A stretch of DNA of 64,000 bases, taken from the NCBI RefSeq assembly GCF_001297015.1, contig NZ_LIGE01000025.1, forward strand, positions 682,001 to 746,000, given 5' to 3'. Origin of the DNA: Pseudomonas sp. RIT-PI-r (GTDB lineage: Bacteria > Pseudomonadota > Gammaproteobacteria > Pseudomonadales > Pseudomonadaceae). Under the pieces are notes generated by a model. The model was not told the origin of the DNA and searched no databases. It saw nothing but the letters and a program-made list of their open reading frames with translations. Below, piece after piece: positions 41,028-49,743 of the stretch; the stretch's first letter is position 1, and each line of letters starts with the position of its first letter. Position numbers and translations under genes: made by a program.

Positions 41028-42576
41028 TCGCTCTGCTCCTTGGCGTGGCTTGAGGGGAATGTTCGGTCACGTCGCTGCCGGCCAGTGCGGCAACCAGATC
41101 AGCACGATTGAGGCCGGCACGCGGGTACTCGGCGACCACCGCGTGATCGCGCACCAGCAGAATGCGGTCGGCAATTTCCAGGGCTTCATCGACGTCGGCG
41201 CAAATCACTAAAGTCGCGCGCCCCTCGGCGCTGTCGCGCAGCAGTTGGCCGATGTCGCGGCGGGCGCGCACGTCGACGCCTTGAAAGGGTTCATCAAGGA
41301 TCAATACCCGCCCTTCGCCGAGCAGCCAGCGGCCGAGCACGACTTTCTGTTGATTGCCGCCCGACAACGCGGTCATCGGCACATCGATACCGGCAGTCTT
41401 GATCCCCAGCGCCGCCACTTGCGCCTCGACCGCTGCCGCTTCGGCGCGGTTGCGGATGAACCCGCCACGGCTGAAGCGCTCGAGAAACGGCAAGGTCAGC
41501 GTACGACGCAGGGAAAAGTCCGGCACCAGCGATTGACTGGCGCGGTCTTCGGCGGCGAAAAAAACACCGCGCTGAATCGCCTCTCGTGGCGACCGCGCAA
41601 ACCCTTCGACACCGTCCAGTCGCACGCTACCTGACGTCGCGTGACGCAAACCGAACAGCGCTTCGGCAATCTCGCTTTTACCGGCGCCCAACAGCCCGGT
41701 GAGCACCACCACCTCGTTTTCATGCAGGGTCAGATCGAAGGTTTGAGAGCGTGGCAGTATCTTCATCGCTGCAAGCTGCAACACTGCTCGCCCTGGCACG
41801 CGCGGCACATACGCATGCTCGCCAAGCGCCTGGCCGAGCATGGCGCTGACCGCCTCGGGCAATTGCTGTGCCGTGAAGTCACCCGCCATCCGTCCATCAC
41901 GCAGGACGATGGCGCGGTCGGCCACGCGTTGCAGGTCGGACAGTCGATGGGAGATGTACACAATCGCCACCCCACGACTACGCAAGGTGTCGATCAAGGC
42001 GAACAGGCGCTGCGCCTCGGCATCGGAGAGCGCCGCCGTCGGCTCATCGAGAATCAGCAGGCGCGGCTGCAGGGCAAAGGCCCGCGCCAGCACCACCAAT
42101 TGGCGCTCGGCCTGCCCCAAATGTTCGATCGGTTGCTCCAGCGGCAAGGTCAAACCCAGCCCGGCGGCAATGCTTGCGGCGCGCTCCAGCAGGTGTTTGC
42201 GATTGAGCCAGAAGTCCGCGTCCGGCTTGCACAACTCATCGAGCAGCAGGTTCTCGGCCACGCTCAAACCTGGGGCGATGCCATCGTTGATCTGCTGATG
42301 CACCGCGACAATCCCGACCCGGCGCGCAGACAACGGCGAGTTGAAACAGAGATTCTGACCCTCGACGCTGATCTCGCCGGCATCGGCAGTCTGACTGCCC
42401 GCCAGGATCTTCACCAAGGTCGACTTGCCCGCGCCATTGGCACCGAGCAATGCCACCACTTCGGCGGGATAAATATCCAGACTGACGCGATCCAGCGCGC
42501 GGTTCGAAGCAAAGGATTTGCTCAGCTCACGCACACGAATCAGCGGCTCGCGGGCCACGGCGACAGGCGCACTCAT
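41020..42576 (-). CDS. Sugar-type ABC transporter ATP-binding protein (two nucleotide-binding domains)
   Basis: The 518-residue protein contains two ABC domains as in RbsA/XylG: first Walker A GANGAGKST and an early LGQAERQLVVLARALALQ-type signature region (HLGQAERQLVVLARAFALQP), then second Walker A GLLGAGKSE and ALSGGNQQKVVLGRWLL. The first Walker B is LLILDEPTAALSD, the second VLILDEPFQGVDV. It powers the adjacent sugar-type importer. The gene starts 8 nt after the MetI-like permease gene, in the same run. Confidence 0.92.
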   Translation of the reverse strand: MSAPVAVAREPLIRVRELSKSFASNRALDRVSLDIYPAEVVALLGANGAGKSTLVKILAGSQTADAGEISVEGQNLCFNSPLSARRVGIVAVHQQINDGIAPGLSVAENLLLDELCKPDADFWLNRKHLLERAASIAAGLGLTLPLEQPIEHLGQAERQLVVLARAFALQPRLLILDEPTAALSDAEAQRLFALIDTLRSRGVAIVYISHRLSDLQRVADRAIVLRDGRMAGDFTAQQLPEAVSAMLGQALGEHAYVPRVPGRAVLQLAAMKILPRSQTFDLTLHENEVVVLTGLLGAGKSEIAEALFGLRHATSGSVRLDGVEGFARSPREAIQRGVFFAAEDRASQSLVPDFSLRRTLTLPFLERFSRGGFIRNRAEAAAVEAQVAALGIKTAGIDVPMTALSGGNQQKVVLGRWLLGEGRVLILDEPFQGVDVRARRDIGQLLRDSAEGRATLVICADVDEALEIADRILLVRDHAVVAEYPRAGLNRADLVAALAGSDVTEHSPQATPRSRASA

Positions 42577-42584
42577 AAAATTCC

Positions 42585-43256
42585 TTAGCGGCGATGAGCC
42601 AGCGAACGCACCAATCGATCGCCCAGGCTCTGCACGCCTTGAACGAGGATGACCAACACCACGACAGTGGCAACCATGACTTCATTGTTGAAGCGCTGAT
42701 AGCCGTAACGGATCGCCAGATCGCCGAGCCCGCCGCCACCGATGACCCCGGCCATCGAGGAGAATCCGATCAGCATCACCAGCGTCAGGGTGATCCCGGC
42801 AAGCAACGCCGGCAGTGCTTCGGGCAACAGCACTTTGAAGATCACATGGCCGATGTCGCCGCCCATGGCAAGGATCGCTTCGATGCGGCCCTTGTCGACT
42901 TCGTCCAGCGCGTTTTCGACGATGCGCGCGAAGAATGGAAACGCGCCAATGGTGATCGGCACTACGGCGGCGGTGCTGCCCAGGGTCGTGCCGACCACTA
43001 GTCGGGTCAGTGGAATCAGAGCAATCAGCATCACCACAAACGGCAGCGAACGGCCGAGGTTGACCAGTGCACTCAACGCGGTATTCAGCCGTGGCATCGG
43101 GTAAAGCCCACCGCGGCGGCTGATAAACAGCAACACGCCCAGCGGCAAACCGATCAGCAGCGTGAACAACCCGGCGAGTAGCACCATGTACAGGGTTTCC
43201 CCGGTGGCGTTGAGCACCAGTTGCAGGATTTCATACCAGTCAATTGAGCGATTCAT
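42585..43256 (-). CDS. metI: Methionine-type ABC transporter permease (MetI-like)
   Basis: The 223-residue protein has five to six membrane helices and the MetI-type pattern [20 protein letters not shown], plus the EAA-like loop [20 protein letters not shown]. It overlaps the ATPase gene by 4 bp (ATGA arrangement). The complex imports methionine or a related compound; because the whole run also includes a dioxygenase and a sugar-type importer, the true substrate may differ from free methionine. The name metI marks the family. Confidence 0.85.
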   Translation of the reverse strand: MNRSIDWYEILQLVLNATGETLYMVLLAGLFTLLIGLPLGVLLFISRRGGLYPMPRLNTALSALVNLGRSLPFVVMLIALIPLTRLVVGTTLGSTAAVVPITIGAFPFFARIVENALDEVDKGRIEAILAMGGDIGHVIFKVLLPEALPALLAGITLTLVMLIGFSSMAGVIGGGGLGDLAIRYGYQRFNNEVMVATVVVLVILVQGVQSLGDRLVRSLAHRR

Positions 43257-44053
43257 GATTGTGCTGCCCGCACGCCGTACTGTTTGAGAAAACTCAGGCC
43301 GGGGGCCGCATGCCCCAGCGGTAATCCGCAGGTCGGGCGCAACGAACTGCCCAGGCTCGATTGTGGATCAGCCATCAGACGCGGCACCGGCCCAGCCTCC
43401 ACCATCCGCCCGTTGGCCATGAACGCGGCGTGGTCGCAGATCGACTTGACCACGTCCAGTTCGTGGGTGATCAGCACAATGGTCAACCCCAGTTGCCGAT
43501 TGATGTCACGCAACAGTTCCAGAATCGATGCGGTGGTTTCCGGGTCGAGGGCACTGGTCGCTTCGTCCGACAACAAATATGCCGGCTCCGCCGCCAGCGC
43601 ACGGGCAATGCCCACGCGCTGTTTCTGGCCACCGGACAATTGCGAAGGAAACGCCTGCGCCTTGTCAGTCAAACCGACCAGTTCCAGCAGCTCGCGTACC
43701 CGCACGTGACGCCACGGTTTGCCGACATTGGCGATCTCCAGCGGTACGGCAATGTTGTCGAAGACCGTGCGTGAATGCAGCAGGTTGAAGCCTTGAAAGA
43801 TCATACCGATGCGCTGGCGTTGCTGGCGCAGATCGCTGGCGGACAGCTTCATCAGGTCGACGCCATCGAGCAGAATCCGTCCGCTGTCGGGACGTTCGAG
43901 CAGATTGAGGCAACGCAACAGCGTCGACTTGCCCGCGCCGCTGCGCCCGAGAATCCCATAGACCGCGCCGTCGGGAATGCTCAGCGATACCTGATGCAGT
44001 GCCGGTTGCGTCGCTGACGGATAGGTTTTGCTCAATTGCTCGACGGTGATCAT
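43253..44053 (-). CDS. metN: Methionine-type ABC transporter ATPase (MetN-like) lacking the C-terminal NIL domain
   Basis: The 266-residue ATPase has Walker A GRSGAGKS, signature [16 protein letters not shown] and Walker [16 protein letters not shown]. Canonical MetN proteins are about 340 residues and end in a NIL (ACT-like) domain that binds methionine and inhibits transport. Here the protein stops soon after the nucleotide-binding domain ([22 protein letters not shown] tail), so the inhibitory domain is missing. Overlaps of 4 bp on both sides link it to metQ and metI. Transport would not be feedback-inhibited in the usual way. Confidence 0.88.
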   Translation of the reverse strand: MITVEQLSKTYPSATQPALHQVSLSIPDGAVYGILGRSGAGKSTLLRCLNLLERPDSGRILLDGVDLMKLSASDLRQQRQRIGMIFQGFNLLHSRTVFDNIAVPLEIANVGKPWRHVRVRELLELVGLTDKAQAFPSQLSGGQKQRVGIARALAAEPAYLLSDEATSALDPETTASILELLRDINRQLGLTIVLITHELDVVKSICDHAAFMANGRMVEAGPVPRLMADPQSSLGSSLRPTCGLPLGHAAPGLSFLKQYGVRAAQS

Positions 44054-44859
44054 GGCTGGCTGCCTGCCACTGGAATCACCGAACCGGCAAAGTGATCGGT
44101 GATGTACCTGGCGACTTGCGGCGAAGTCAGATCCTTGGCCAGTTGCGCGATACGTGGGTCGTTCTGCAGTTTCGGGGTGGTCACCAGAATATTCGCGTAA
44201 GGATTGTGCTCGGCTTTCTCCAGGCCCAAGGCATCCTTGGCCGGCACCAGGCCTGCGTCGAGCGCGTAGTTGCCGTTGATCACCGCCAGATCGACATCGT
44301 CCAGCGAGCGCGGGATCTGCGGTGATTCGATTTCGAGAATCTTCAGCTGTTTCGGGTTTTCGGCGATGTCTTTCGGTGTTGCCTGATCAGTGGCCGGATC
44401 GTTGAAACCGGGTTTGAGTTTGATCAAGCCATTGTCTTGCAACAGGTACAGCGCGCGGCTCAGGTTGGTGACGTTGTTCGGTACAGCGACGGTGCCTTTA
44501 TTCGGCACGTCAGCGAAGCTTTTGTGGCGACGCGAGTAAATGCCCAAGGGTTCGATATGCACGGTGGCGGCCACCGCAAGTTTCTCGCCGAGCGCCTGCT
44601 CCTGGGATTTCAGATAGGGCAAATGCTGGAAGTAATTGGCGTCGACATCACCGTGCACCAACAGCTCATTGGAGTTCACACCGTTGGGGATTTCGATGAC
44701 CTTGAGGTTGAGTTGCGGATCGATTTTCTGGATGTACGCAAGGATCTGCGCGTGAGGCACCGGGTCGGCGGCGACGCGCAACGGTTCCAGTGCCTGAGCA
44801 CTGAATGAAGTCACCAGTGTGCCGAGCACGGCGAGGGTCAAACCGGCTTGTTTCAACAT
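44050..44859 (-). CDS. metQ: Methionine-type ABC transporter substrate-binding protein (MetQ-like)
   Basis: The 269-residue protein has a signal peptide ending [10 protein letters not shown] and the NlpA/MetQ fold: [66 protein letters not shown], and [15 protein letters not shown]. There is no lipobox Cys (the signal peptide ends SFSAQA), so it is a free periplasmic binder rather than a lipoprotein. It is the second gene of the run that begins with a dioxygenase. Its ligand is probably methionine or a sulfur or amino-acid analogue. Confidence 0.9.
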   Translation of the reverse strand: MLKQAGLTLAVLGTLVTSFSAQALEPLRVAADPVPHAQILAYIQKIDPQLNLKVIEIPNGVNSNELLVHGDVDANYFQHLPYLKSQEQALGEKLAVAATVHIEPLGIYSRRHKSFADVPNKGTVAVPNNVTNLSRALYLLQDNGLIKLKPGFNDPATDQATPKDIAENPKQLKILEIESPQIPRSLDDVDLAVINGNYALDAGLVPAKDALGLEKAEHNPYANILVTTPKLQNDPRIAQLAKDLTSPQVARYITDHFAGSVIPVAGSQP

Positions 44860-44886
44860 GTCGATAATCCTTGAGCGAGTGATGAA

Positions 44887-45933
44887 TCAGGCGGTTTTGC
44901 GCACTGGCGCTGGTGGCAGCAGCGCGTCGGCATAGAAGCGTTGGGCGACATCGGGGTGCGAGCGCAGACGTCCCTTGAGGTAATTGCAGCCGACGTCGCG
45001 AAACAGTGGATTGAGCGGATCACTCGCCGGCCCGCGCGCCTCGCGCAGCAGCGCGGTGGGCAACGGGTACAGCGGCACCGTGGCGTCGAGTTGTGCGCCG
45101 AGGAAGAACGCGATGGACAGGCGTTCGCTACCCTGCGGCGGCGACACGACGCGATGCACCGTGGCACGCAAATAGCCGTTGGAAGCGAGTTCGAGCAGTT
45201 CGCCGATGTTCACCACCAGCGTGTTCTCCCGTGGCAGCGCATCAATCCAGCGGCCCTCTTCGATCTCGACTTGCAGACCGGCCTGCTGGTCTTGCAACAG
45301 GAAACTCAAGAACCCGGAATCCTTGTGCGCGCCGACGCCTTGATGGCTCGCCTCGCGCGACTGACCGGGATAGCGCATCAGCTTGATGTGTTCGTTGGGT
45401 CGGTCGCCGTAGAGCTGATCGAAAGCATCGGCACGCAGCGACAAGGCCTGAGCGAAGGCGCGCAGTAAACGCAGGGACATGTGCGTCATCGCCTGCTGCC
45501 ATTCAAGCAACAAGGGTTTCAATTCCGGCAATGCCGCCGGCCACTGGTTGGGCCCTTGCAGCCGCGCCCAGAACGGGCTGTCCGCTTGTATTGGCAAGGC
45601 CTCGCGCTCGGCGCCCAGATCGAACTGTTCGCGCCAGTCGGGTTGGCCACGGGTGATCTCGGAGGCAGCACGGTTGTAACCGCGAAAGTGCGGCGAGTTG
45701 ATCATGCCGACCGCTGCTTTGGCGCTGTCAGGCAAGGCGAAAAACTGGCGAGCGTGTTCTTGCACTTGCTTGAGTAAAGCAGAGTCGATGCCATGGCCGG
45801 TCAGATAGAAGAACCCAACGTCGCGGGCCGCCTGGCGCAAGTCATCGAGAAACGCGTAACGCTGCTGCGCCGTGCCTTCGAACAAGGACAGATCAAGGGT
45901 CGGTAATGCGGTGATGTCGAGGGTATGCGGCAT
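44887..45933 (-). CDS. Isopenicillin N synthase family 2OG-Fe(II)-type dioxygenase
   Basis: The 348-residue protein has the N-terminal DIOX_N domain (TLDLSLFEGTAQQRYAFLDD, DVGFFYLTGHGI) and the iron-binding facial triad His203, Asp205, His260 in GAHKDSG and ATVHRVV, with Arg271 in RLSIAFF for the oxoglutarate carboxylate. It probably hydroxylates or oxidatively cleaves a small molecule such as a sulfonate or amino acid. As the first gene of the run with two ABC importers it is the best clue to the pathway, since relatives of this family in pseudomonads often accompany MetNIQ-like importers. Confidence 0.9.
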   Translation of the reverse strand: MPHTLDITALPTLDLSLFEGTAQQRYAFLDDLRQAARDVGFFYLTGHGIDSALLKQVQEHARQFFALPDSAKAAVGMINSPHFRGYNRAASEITRGQPDWREQFDLGAEREALPIQADSPFWARLQGPNQWPAALPELKPLLLEWQQAMTHMSLRLLRAFAQALSLRADAFDQLYGDRPNEHIKLMRYPGQSREASHQGVGAHKDSGFLSFLLQDQQAGLQVEIEEGRWIDALPRENTLVVNIGELLELASNGYLRATVHRVVSPPQGSERLSIAFFLGAQLDATVPLYPLPTALLREARGPASDPLNPLFRDVGCNYLKGRLRSHPDVAQRFYADALLPPAPVRKTA

Positions 45934-46106
45934 GATTCACTCCCGTGTGAATCAAACCTGAAGAACCTGTGATCGATTCAGCGTGTGCCGTCATGGCAAT
46001 CGGGGGTCTATCGGTTTGATGCGTTTTGATTCGTCGTTGCGACAAAACTAAACGATCTTAAAAATACGTAGCCAATATCTTTTTCGCATTACCTTAGGTC
46101 TGATTT

Positions 46107-46412
46107 CCCCTCACCCCAGCCCTCTCCCGAAGGAGAGGGAGCCGACCGTGTTGTCCTGCGGTATGCATCGACCTGAACAACCGGGTTGGATTCAGTACAA
46201 AACGTTCAGGTCGACGTAGTGCTCAAGATTACCTCGGTCACTCCCCTCACCCCAGCCCTCTCCCGGGGGAGAGGGAGCCGACCGTGTTGTCTTGCGGTAT
46301 GCATCGACCTGAACAACCGGGTTGGATTCGGCAAATATCGTTCAGGTCGACGTAGCACTCAAGATCCCCCGGTCAGTCCCCTCTCCCTCTGGGAGAGGGT
46401 TAGGGTGAGGGG
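46107..46412. repeat. Tandem 136-bp repeat with a terminal inverted copy
   Basis: The unit starting CCCCTCACCCCAGCCCTCTC and continuing with a sequence that includes GTATGCATCGACCTGAACAA-CCGGGTTGG occurs at 46107 and again at 46243, with a few differences. The stretch ends with CCCTCTCCCTCTGGGAGAGG-GTTAGGGTGAGGGG, an inverted version of the unit's start. The CCCTCACCC...CCCTCTCCC motif is widespread in Pseudomonas intergenic DNA. The remaining 173 bp between the dioxygenase start and the repeats show no gene. Confidence 0.85.
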
Positions 46413-46428
46413 CACTGACGACTCGGTA

Positions 46429-47346
46429 TCAAGCGTCCTGCAATGCACGTGGGCGTTGGCTGCGTTGTTCGGCACTGGCATCCGGCGCCGGTTGCAGCTG
46501 AAAGTCGAACTTCAGCTCGGCATGGCGTCCAGAGACGTCGTCCTCGTGGAACAGCACTTCCCCGACCAGCCCTTCACGGGTCGCATAAGCAAAGTCGTCC
46601 CACAGATATTGGTCGCCCGACAGATTGATCTGCGTCGTCAGATGCCGATGCCCCGGGGCGCTGATGAAAAAGTGCACATGGGCCGGACGCTGGCCATGGC
46701 GACCAAGCAGGTTCAGGCATTCCTGGGTCGGGCCTTGCGGGTCGCAGCCATATCCGGACGGCACGATGCTGCGCGCGCGGTAACGGCCTTCGGCGTCGGT
46801 GATGATGCGTCGACGCAGGTTGTACTCGGACTGGCTCGGGTCGAAAAACGAGTAAGTGCCCTTGGTGTTGGCGTGCCACAGGTCAACCGTGGCACCGGCC
46901 AACGGTTGGCCGTGAAGATCGAACACCTGGCCTTCGAGGCGCATCACGGTGGCGATGCCCTCCTCGCTGCCATCATCCATGCGGCATTCGCCTTCGCACA
47001 GGGGTGCTCCGGCCACATACAGCGGCCCTTCGATGGTGCGCGGCGTGCCGCCGGTCAAACCGATCTGCGCGTCCTTGGCGTCCTGCAACAGGTCGAGAAA
47101 GTGTTCGATACCCAGCCCTGCGACCAGTAACCCGGCCTCTGAGCGACCGCCCAGGCGGTTGAGATAATCGACGGCTTTCCAGAACTCGTCCTCGCTGATG
47201 TCGAGGTCTTCGATGATTGTCGCGGTGTCCTGCAAAATGCGCAGGACGATGGTTTTCAGACGGGAATTACCCTCGTCGTTGGCAAAACCGGCGGCTTCTT
47301 TGAAGAAGGCTTGCAGCTCGGCGGTGTGGGCAATTTTCACGGTCAT
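46429..47346 (-). CDS. catA: Catechol 1,2-dioxygenase CatA
   Basis: The 305-residue protein is an intradiol dioxygenase: the all-alpha N-terminal dimerisation domain, then the beta-sandwich with Fe(III) ligands Tyr165 (KGTYSFFD), Tyr199 (VPSGYGCD), His223 and His225 (RPAHVHFFISAPGH). It cleaves catechol to cis,cis-muconate. It is the last gene of the ben-cat run and is separated from catC by a REP pair of about 100 bp, a possible mRNA-stability element. Confidence 0.97.
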   Translation of the reverse strand: MTVKIAHTAELQAFFKEAAGFANDEGNSRLKTIVLRILQDTATIIEDLDISEDEFWKAVDYLNRLGGRSEAGLLVAGLGIEHFLDLLQDAKDAQIGLTGGTPRTIEGPLYVAGAPLCEGECRMDDGSEEGIATVMRLEGQVFDLHGQPLAGATVDLWHANTKGTYSFFDPSQSEYNLRRRIITDAEGRYRARSIVPSGYGCDPQGPTQECLNLLGRHGQRPAHVHFFISAPGHRHLTTQINLSGDQYLWDDFAYATREGLVGEVLFHEDDVSGRHAELKFDFQLQPAPDASAEQRSQRPRALQDA

Positions 47347-47402
47347 GGTGGTTTACCTCATCTTGTTGTTTTGTCGACGCAGTTCTTGAGTTCCAGCACC
47401 GT

Positions 47403-47500
47403 CCCTTGTAGGAGTGAGCCTGCTCGCGATAGCGGTCTGCCAGTTACCATCGATGCTGAATGACACACCGCTATCGCGAGCAGGCTCACTCCTACAGGGA
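47403..47500. repeat. Inverted REP pair, GAGCCTGCTCGCGA class, between catC and catA
   Basis: CCTTGTAGGAGTGAGCCTGC and CTCGCGATAGCGGT are mirrored by ACCGCTATCGCGAGCAGGCT and CACTCCTACAGGG, 30 bp apart. It sits in the 164-bp gap between catC and catA. Confidence 0.9.
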
Positions 47501-47510
47501 CCGGGTTGGG

Positions 47511-47801
47511 TCAGCGATCGTGGCTGTGGATCGACGACGGATGCCGGCAGAGGCCATCGATCTCGATATCCATGTAAGGGAACAACGGCAAGCGCATCAG
47601 CGTGTCGTGCAGTGCCTCGACGCTCGGCACGTCGAACACGCTGTAATTGGCGTAGTGCCCGGCGATGCGCCACAGGTGCCGCCATACGCCTTCGCGTTGC
47701 AGCCGTTGCGCCAGTTCCTTCTCGTCAGCCTTGAGCCGGGTGGCCAGTGACGGGTCCATATCGACGGGCAATTTCACGGTCATTTTTACGTGGAACAGCA
47801 T
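47511..47801 (-). CDS. catC: Muconolactone delta-isomerase CatC
   Basis: The 96-residue protein starts MLFHVKMTVKLPVDMDPSLA and has the decameric CatC core ADEKELAQRLQREGVWRHLW and IAGHYANYSVFDVPSVEALH. It isomerises muconolactone to beta-ketoadipate enol-lactone. It lies 15 nt after catB. Confidence 0.97.
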   Translation of the reverse strand: MLFHVKMTVKLPVDMDPSLATRLKADEKELAQRLQREGVWRHLWRIAGHYANYSVFDVPSVEALHDTLMRLPLFPYMDIEIDGLCRHPSSIHSHDR

Positions 47802-47816
47802 GGTGGCTCTCCTGAT

Positions 47817-48938
47817 TCAGTGGCGGCGAAAACGCGCCAGACGCTCTTCATCCAGCGTCAGGCCCAGGCCTGGAGTTCGCGGGATGTGCAGATGAAAATC
47901 GCGGTACTGTGGCGTTTCGGTGACGATGTCTTCAGTCAGCAACAATGGGCCGAACAGTTCGGTGTCCCAGGTCAGTTGCCTGATCGTGAGGAAGGCGTGC
48001 GCCGAGGCCAGCGTGCCGATGGAGCCTTCGAGCATGGTGCCGCCGTACAACGCGATGCCGGCGGCTTCGGCGATTTGTACGGTTCTGAGCACGGCGCGCG
48101 GGCCACCGTTCTTGGCGATCTTCAGGGCGAAGACACTGGCGGCGCCGTCGGCGGCGAGGCTGAAGGCGTCCTCGACACTTTCGATCGATTCATCGGCCAT
48201 GATCGGTGCCGGGCTGCGCTGGTTCAGACGAATCTGTCCGGAACGATTGACCCGCGAGATCGGCTGCTCAATCAGGTCGATGCCGTTGTCACCGAGCACC
48301 TGACAGCCGCGAATTGCCTGGGACTCGTCCCAATACTGGTTGACGTCGACGCGCACACTGGCGCGCTCGCCGAGAGCCTTTTTGATCGCCACGACGTGTT
48401 TGAGATCCTGTTCCAGCGGGTTGGCGCCAATCTTCAGTTTGAAGATGCGATGGCGGCGCGCCTCGAGCATCTGTTCGGCTTCGGCAATGTCACGGGCGGT
48501 GTCGCCGCTGGCCAAGGTCCAGGCCACTTCAAGGCTGTCACGTACGCGGCCGCCGAGCAGCTCGCTGACCGGCAGACCGAGGCGCTTGCCTTGGGCATCG
48601 AGCAGTGCGCTTTCGATGCCGGACTTGGCGAAAGTATTGCCCTTGGCGATCTTGTCGAGCCGCTGCATCGCCGCGTTGATGTTGTTCGCTTCCATGCCCA
48701 CCAGCGCCGGGGCCAGATGCGCGTCGATATTGGCTTTGATGCTTTCCGGGCTTTCATAACCGTAAGCAAGACCGCCAATGGTGGTGGCTTCGCCGATACC
48801 TTCAATGCCATCGCTGCAACGCAGGCGCAGAATCACCAGGGTCTGCTTCTGCATCGTGTGCATCGCCAGTTTGTGCGGGCGGATGGTCGGCAAGTCGACG
48901 ATGATCGTCGACAGGCTTTCAATCAGAATTCGCTGCAT
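47817..48938 (-). CDS. catB: Muconate cycloisomerase CatB
   Basis: The 373-residue protein belongs to the enolase superfamily: capping domain to about residue 125, then the (beta/alpha) barrel with KLKIG (Lys167/Lys169 acid-base), DVNQYWDE, IEQP (Glu metal ligand) and MADES (Asp metal ligand). It lactonises cis,cis-muconate to muconolactone with Mn2+. MQRILIESLS is the likely start; a longer frame exists. It follows benD by 22 nt, so catBCA continue the ben operon. It has no adjacent catR. Confidence 0.96.
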   Translation of the reverse strand: MQRILIESLSTIIVDLPTIRPHKLAMHTMQKQTLVILRLRCSDGIEGIGEATTIGGLAYGYESPESIKANIDAHLAPALVGMEANNINAAMQRLDKIAKGNTFAKSGIESALLDAQGKRLGLPVSELLGGRVRDSLEVAWTLASGDTARDIAEAEQMLEARRHRIFKLKIGANPLEQDLKHVVAIKKALGERASVRVDVNQYWDESQAIRGCQVLGDNGIDLIEQPISRVNRSGQIRLNQRSPAPIMADESIESVEDAFSLAADGAASVFALKIAKNGGPRAVLRTVQIAEAAGIALYGGTMLEGSIGTLASAHAFLTIRQLTWDTELFGPLLLTEDIVTETPQYRDFHLHIPRTPGLGLTLDEERLARFRRH

Positions 48939-48960
48939 GTCTGTGTCCTTTACAGAGTGA

Positions 48961-49722
48961 TCAACCGAGGTCGCCGCCACCGACCGGCAAGGTCACACCG
49001 GTGATGTACGAGGCGTCGTCGGAGGCGAGAAAGAGGATCGCGCCGACCTGTTCATCGAGGCTGCCGTAGCGTTTCATCAGGCTGCTGTCGAGGGTTTGCG
49101 CGACGATCTCCTGATACCAGGCCTGCTCCTGCGCCGACTGTTCGCCGGCATTACGCGGGATGCGTCGCGGCGGAGCTTCGGTGCCGCCCGGTGCGGTGGC
49201 GTTGACGCGAATGCCACGCTCGGCGTTTTCGAAGGCCAGGCACGCGGTGAGTGCGTTGATGCCACCCTTGGCCGCGCCGTACGGCACGCGATTGACGCTG
49301 CGGGTGGCAATCGACGAGACGTTGACGATGGCGCCGCGCCCTTGCTTGAGCATGTACGGCAACGCCGCATGGCAGCACCACAGGGTCGGGAACAGCGAAC
49401 GGCGCACTTCGGCTTCGATCTGCTCGACTTGGTAATGCTCGAACGGCTTGGCCCAGATCGTCCCGCCGACATTGTTGATCAGGATGTCGAGACGGCGGAA
49501 AGTGTTGATCGCCTCGGCCATGACCCGGGCGCAATCGGCGTACTGTTCGAGGTCAGCCGTCAGCGCCAGAACCCCCTCGCCTTGCAGCTCGTGAACCAGT
49601 TCGGAGCGGTCAACGGCAACCACTTGCGCACCTTCACGCAACAGGCGTTCGCACACGCGGCGGCCGATACCCTGCGCCGCGCCGGTGACCAGCGCGACCT
49701 TGTTGGAGAATCTGTTGTTCAT
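48961..49722 (-). CDS. benD: 1,6-dihydroxycyclohexa-2,4-diene-1-carboxylate dehydrogenase BenD
   Basis: The 253-residue SDR has VTGAAQGIGRRVCERLL (cofactor site), NVGGTIWAKPFEHYQVEQIE, the catalytic SSIAT...YGAAKGG (YxxxK) and the C-terminal YITGVTLPVGGGDLG. It oxidises the benzoate cis-diol to catechol with loss of CO2 and NAD+ reduction. It lies 21 nt after benC. Confidence 0.96.
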   Translation of the reverse strand: MNNRFSNKVALVTGAAQGIGRRVCERLLREGAQVVAVDRSELVHELQGEGVLALTADLEQYADCARVMAEAINTFRRLDILINNVGGTIWAKPFEHYQVEQIEAEVRRSLFPTLWCCHAALPYMLKQGRGAIVNVSSIATRSVNRVPYGAAKGGINALTACLAFENAERGIRVNATAPGGTEAPPRRIPRNAGEQSAQEQAWYQEIVAQTLDSSLMKRYGSLDEQVGAILFLASDDASYITGVTLPVGGGDLG

Positions 49723-49743
49723 GACAACCTCGAAAATTGGGGT

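Noticed and set aside
46186..47130. Plus-strand open frame across the 136-bp repeat and into catA antisense
   Set aside because: It reads through repeats and the reverse of catA; no start signal and no protein-like features.
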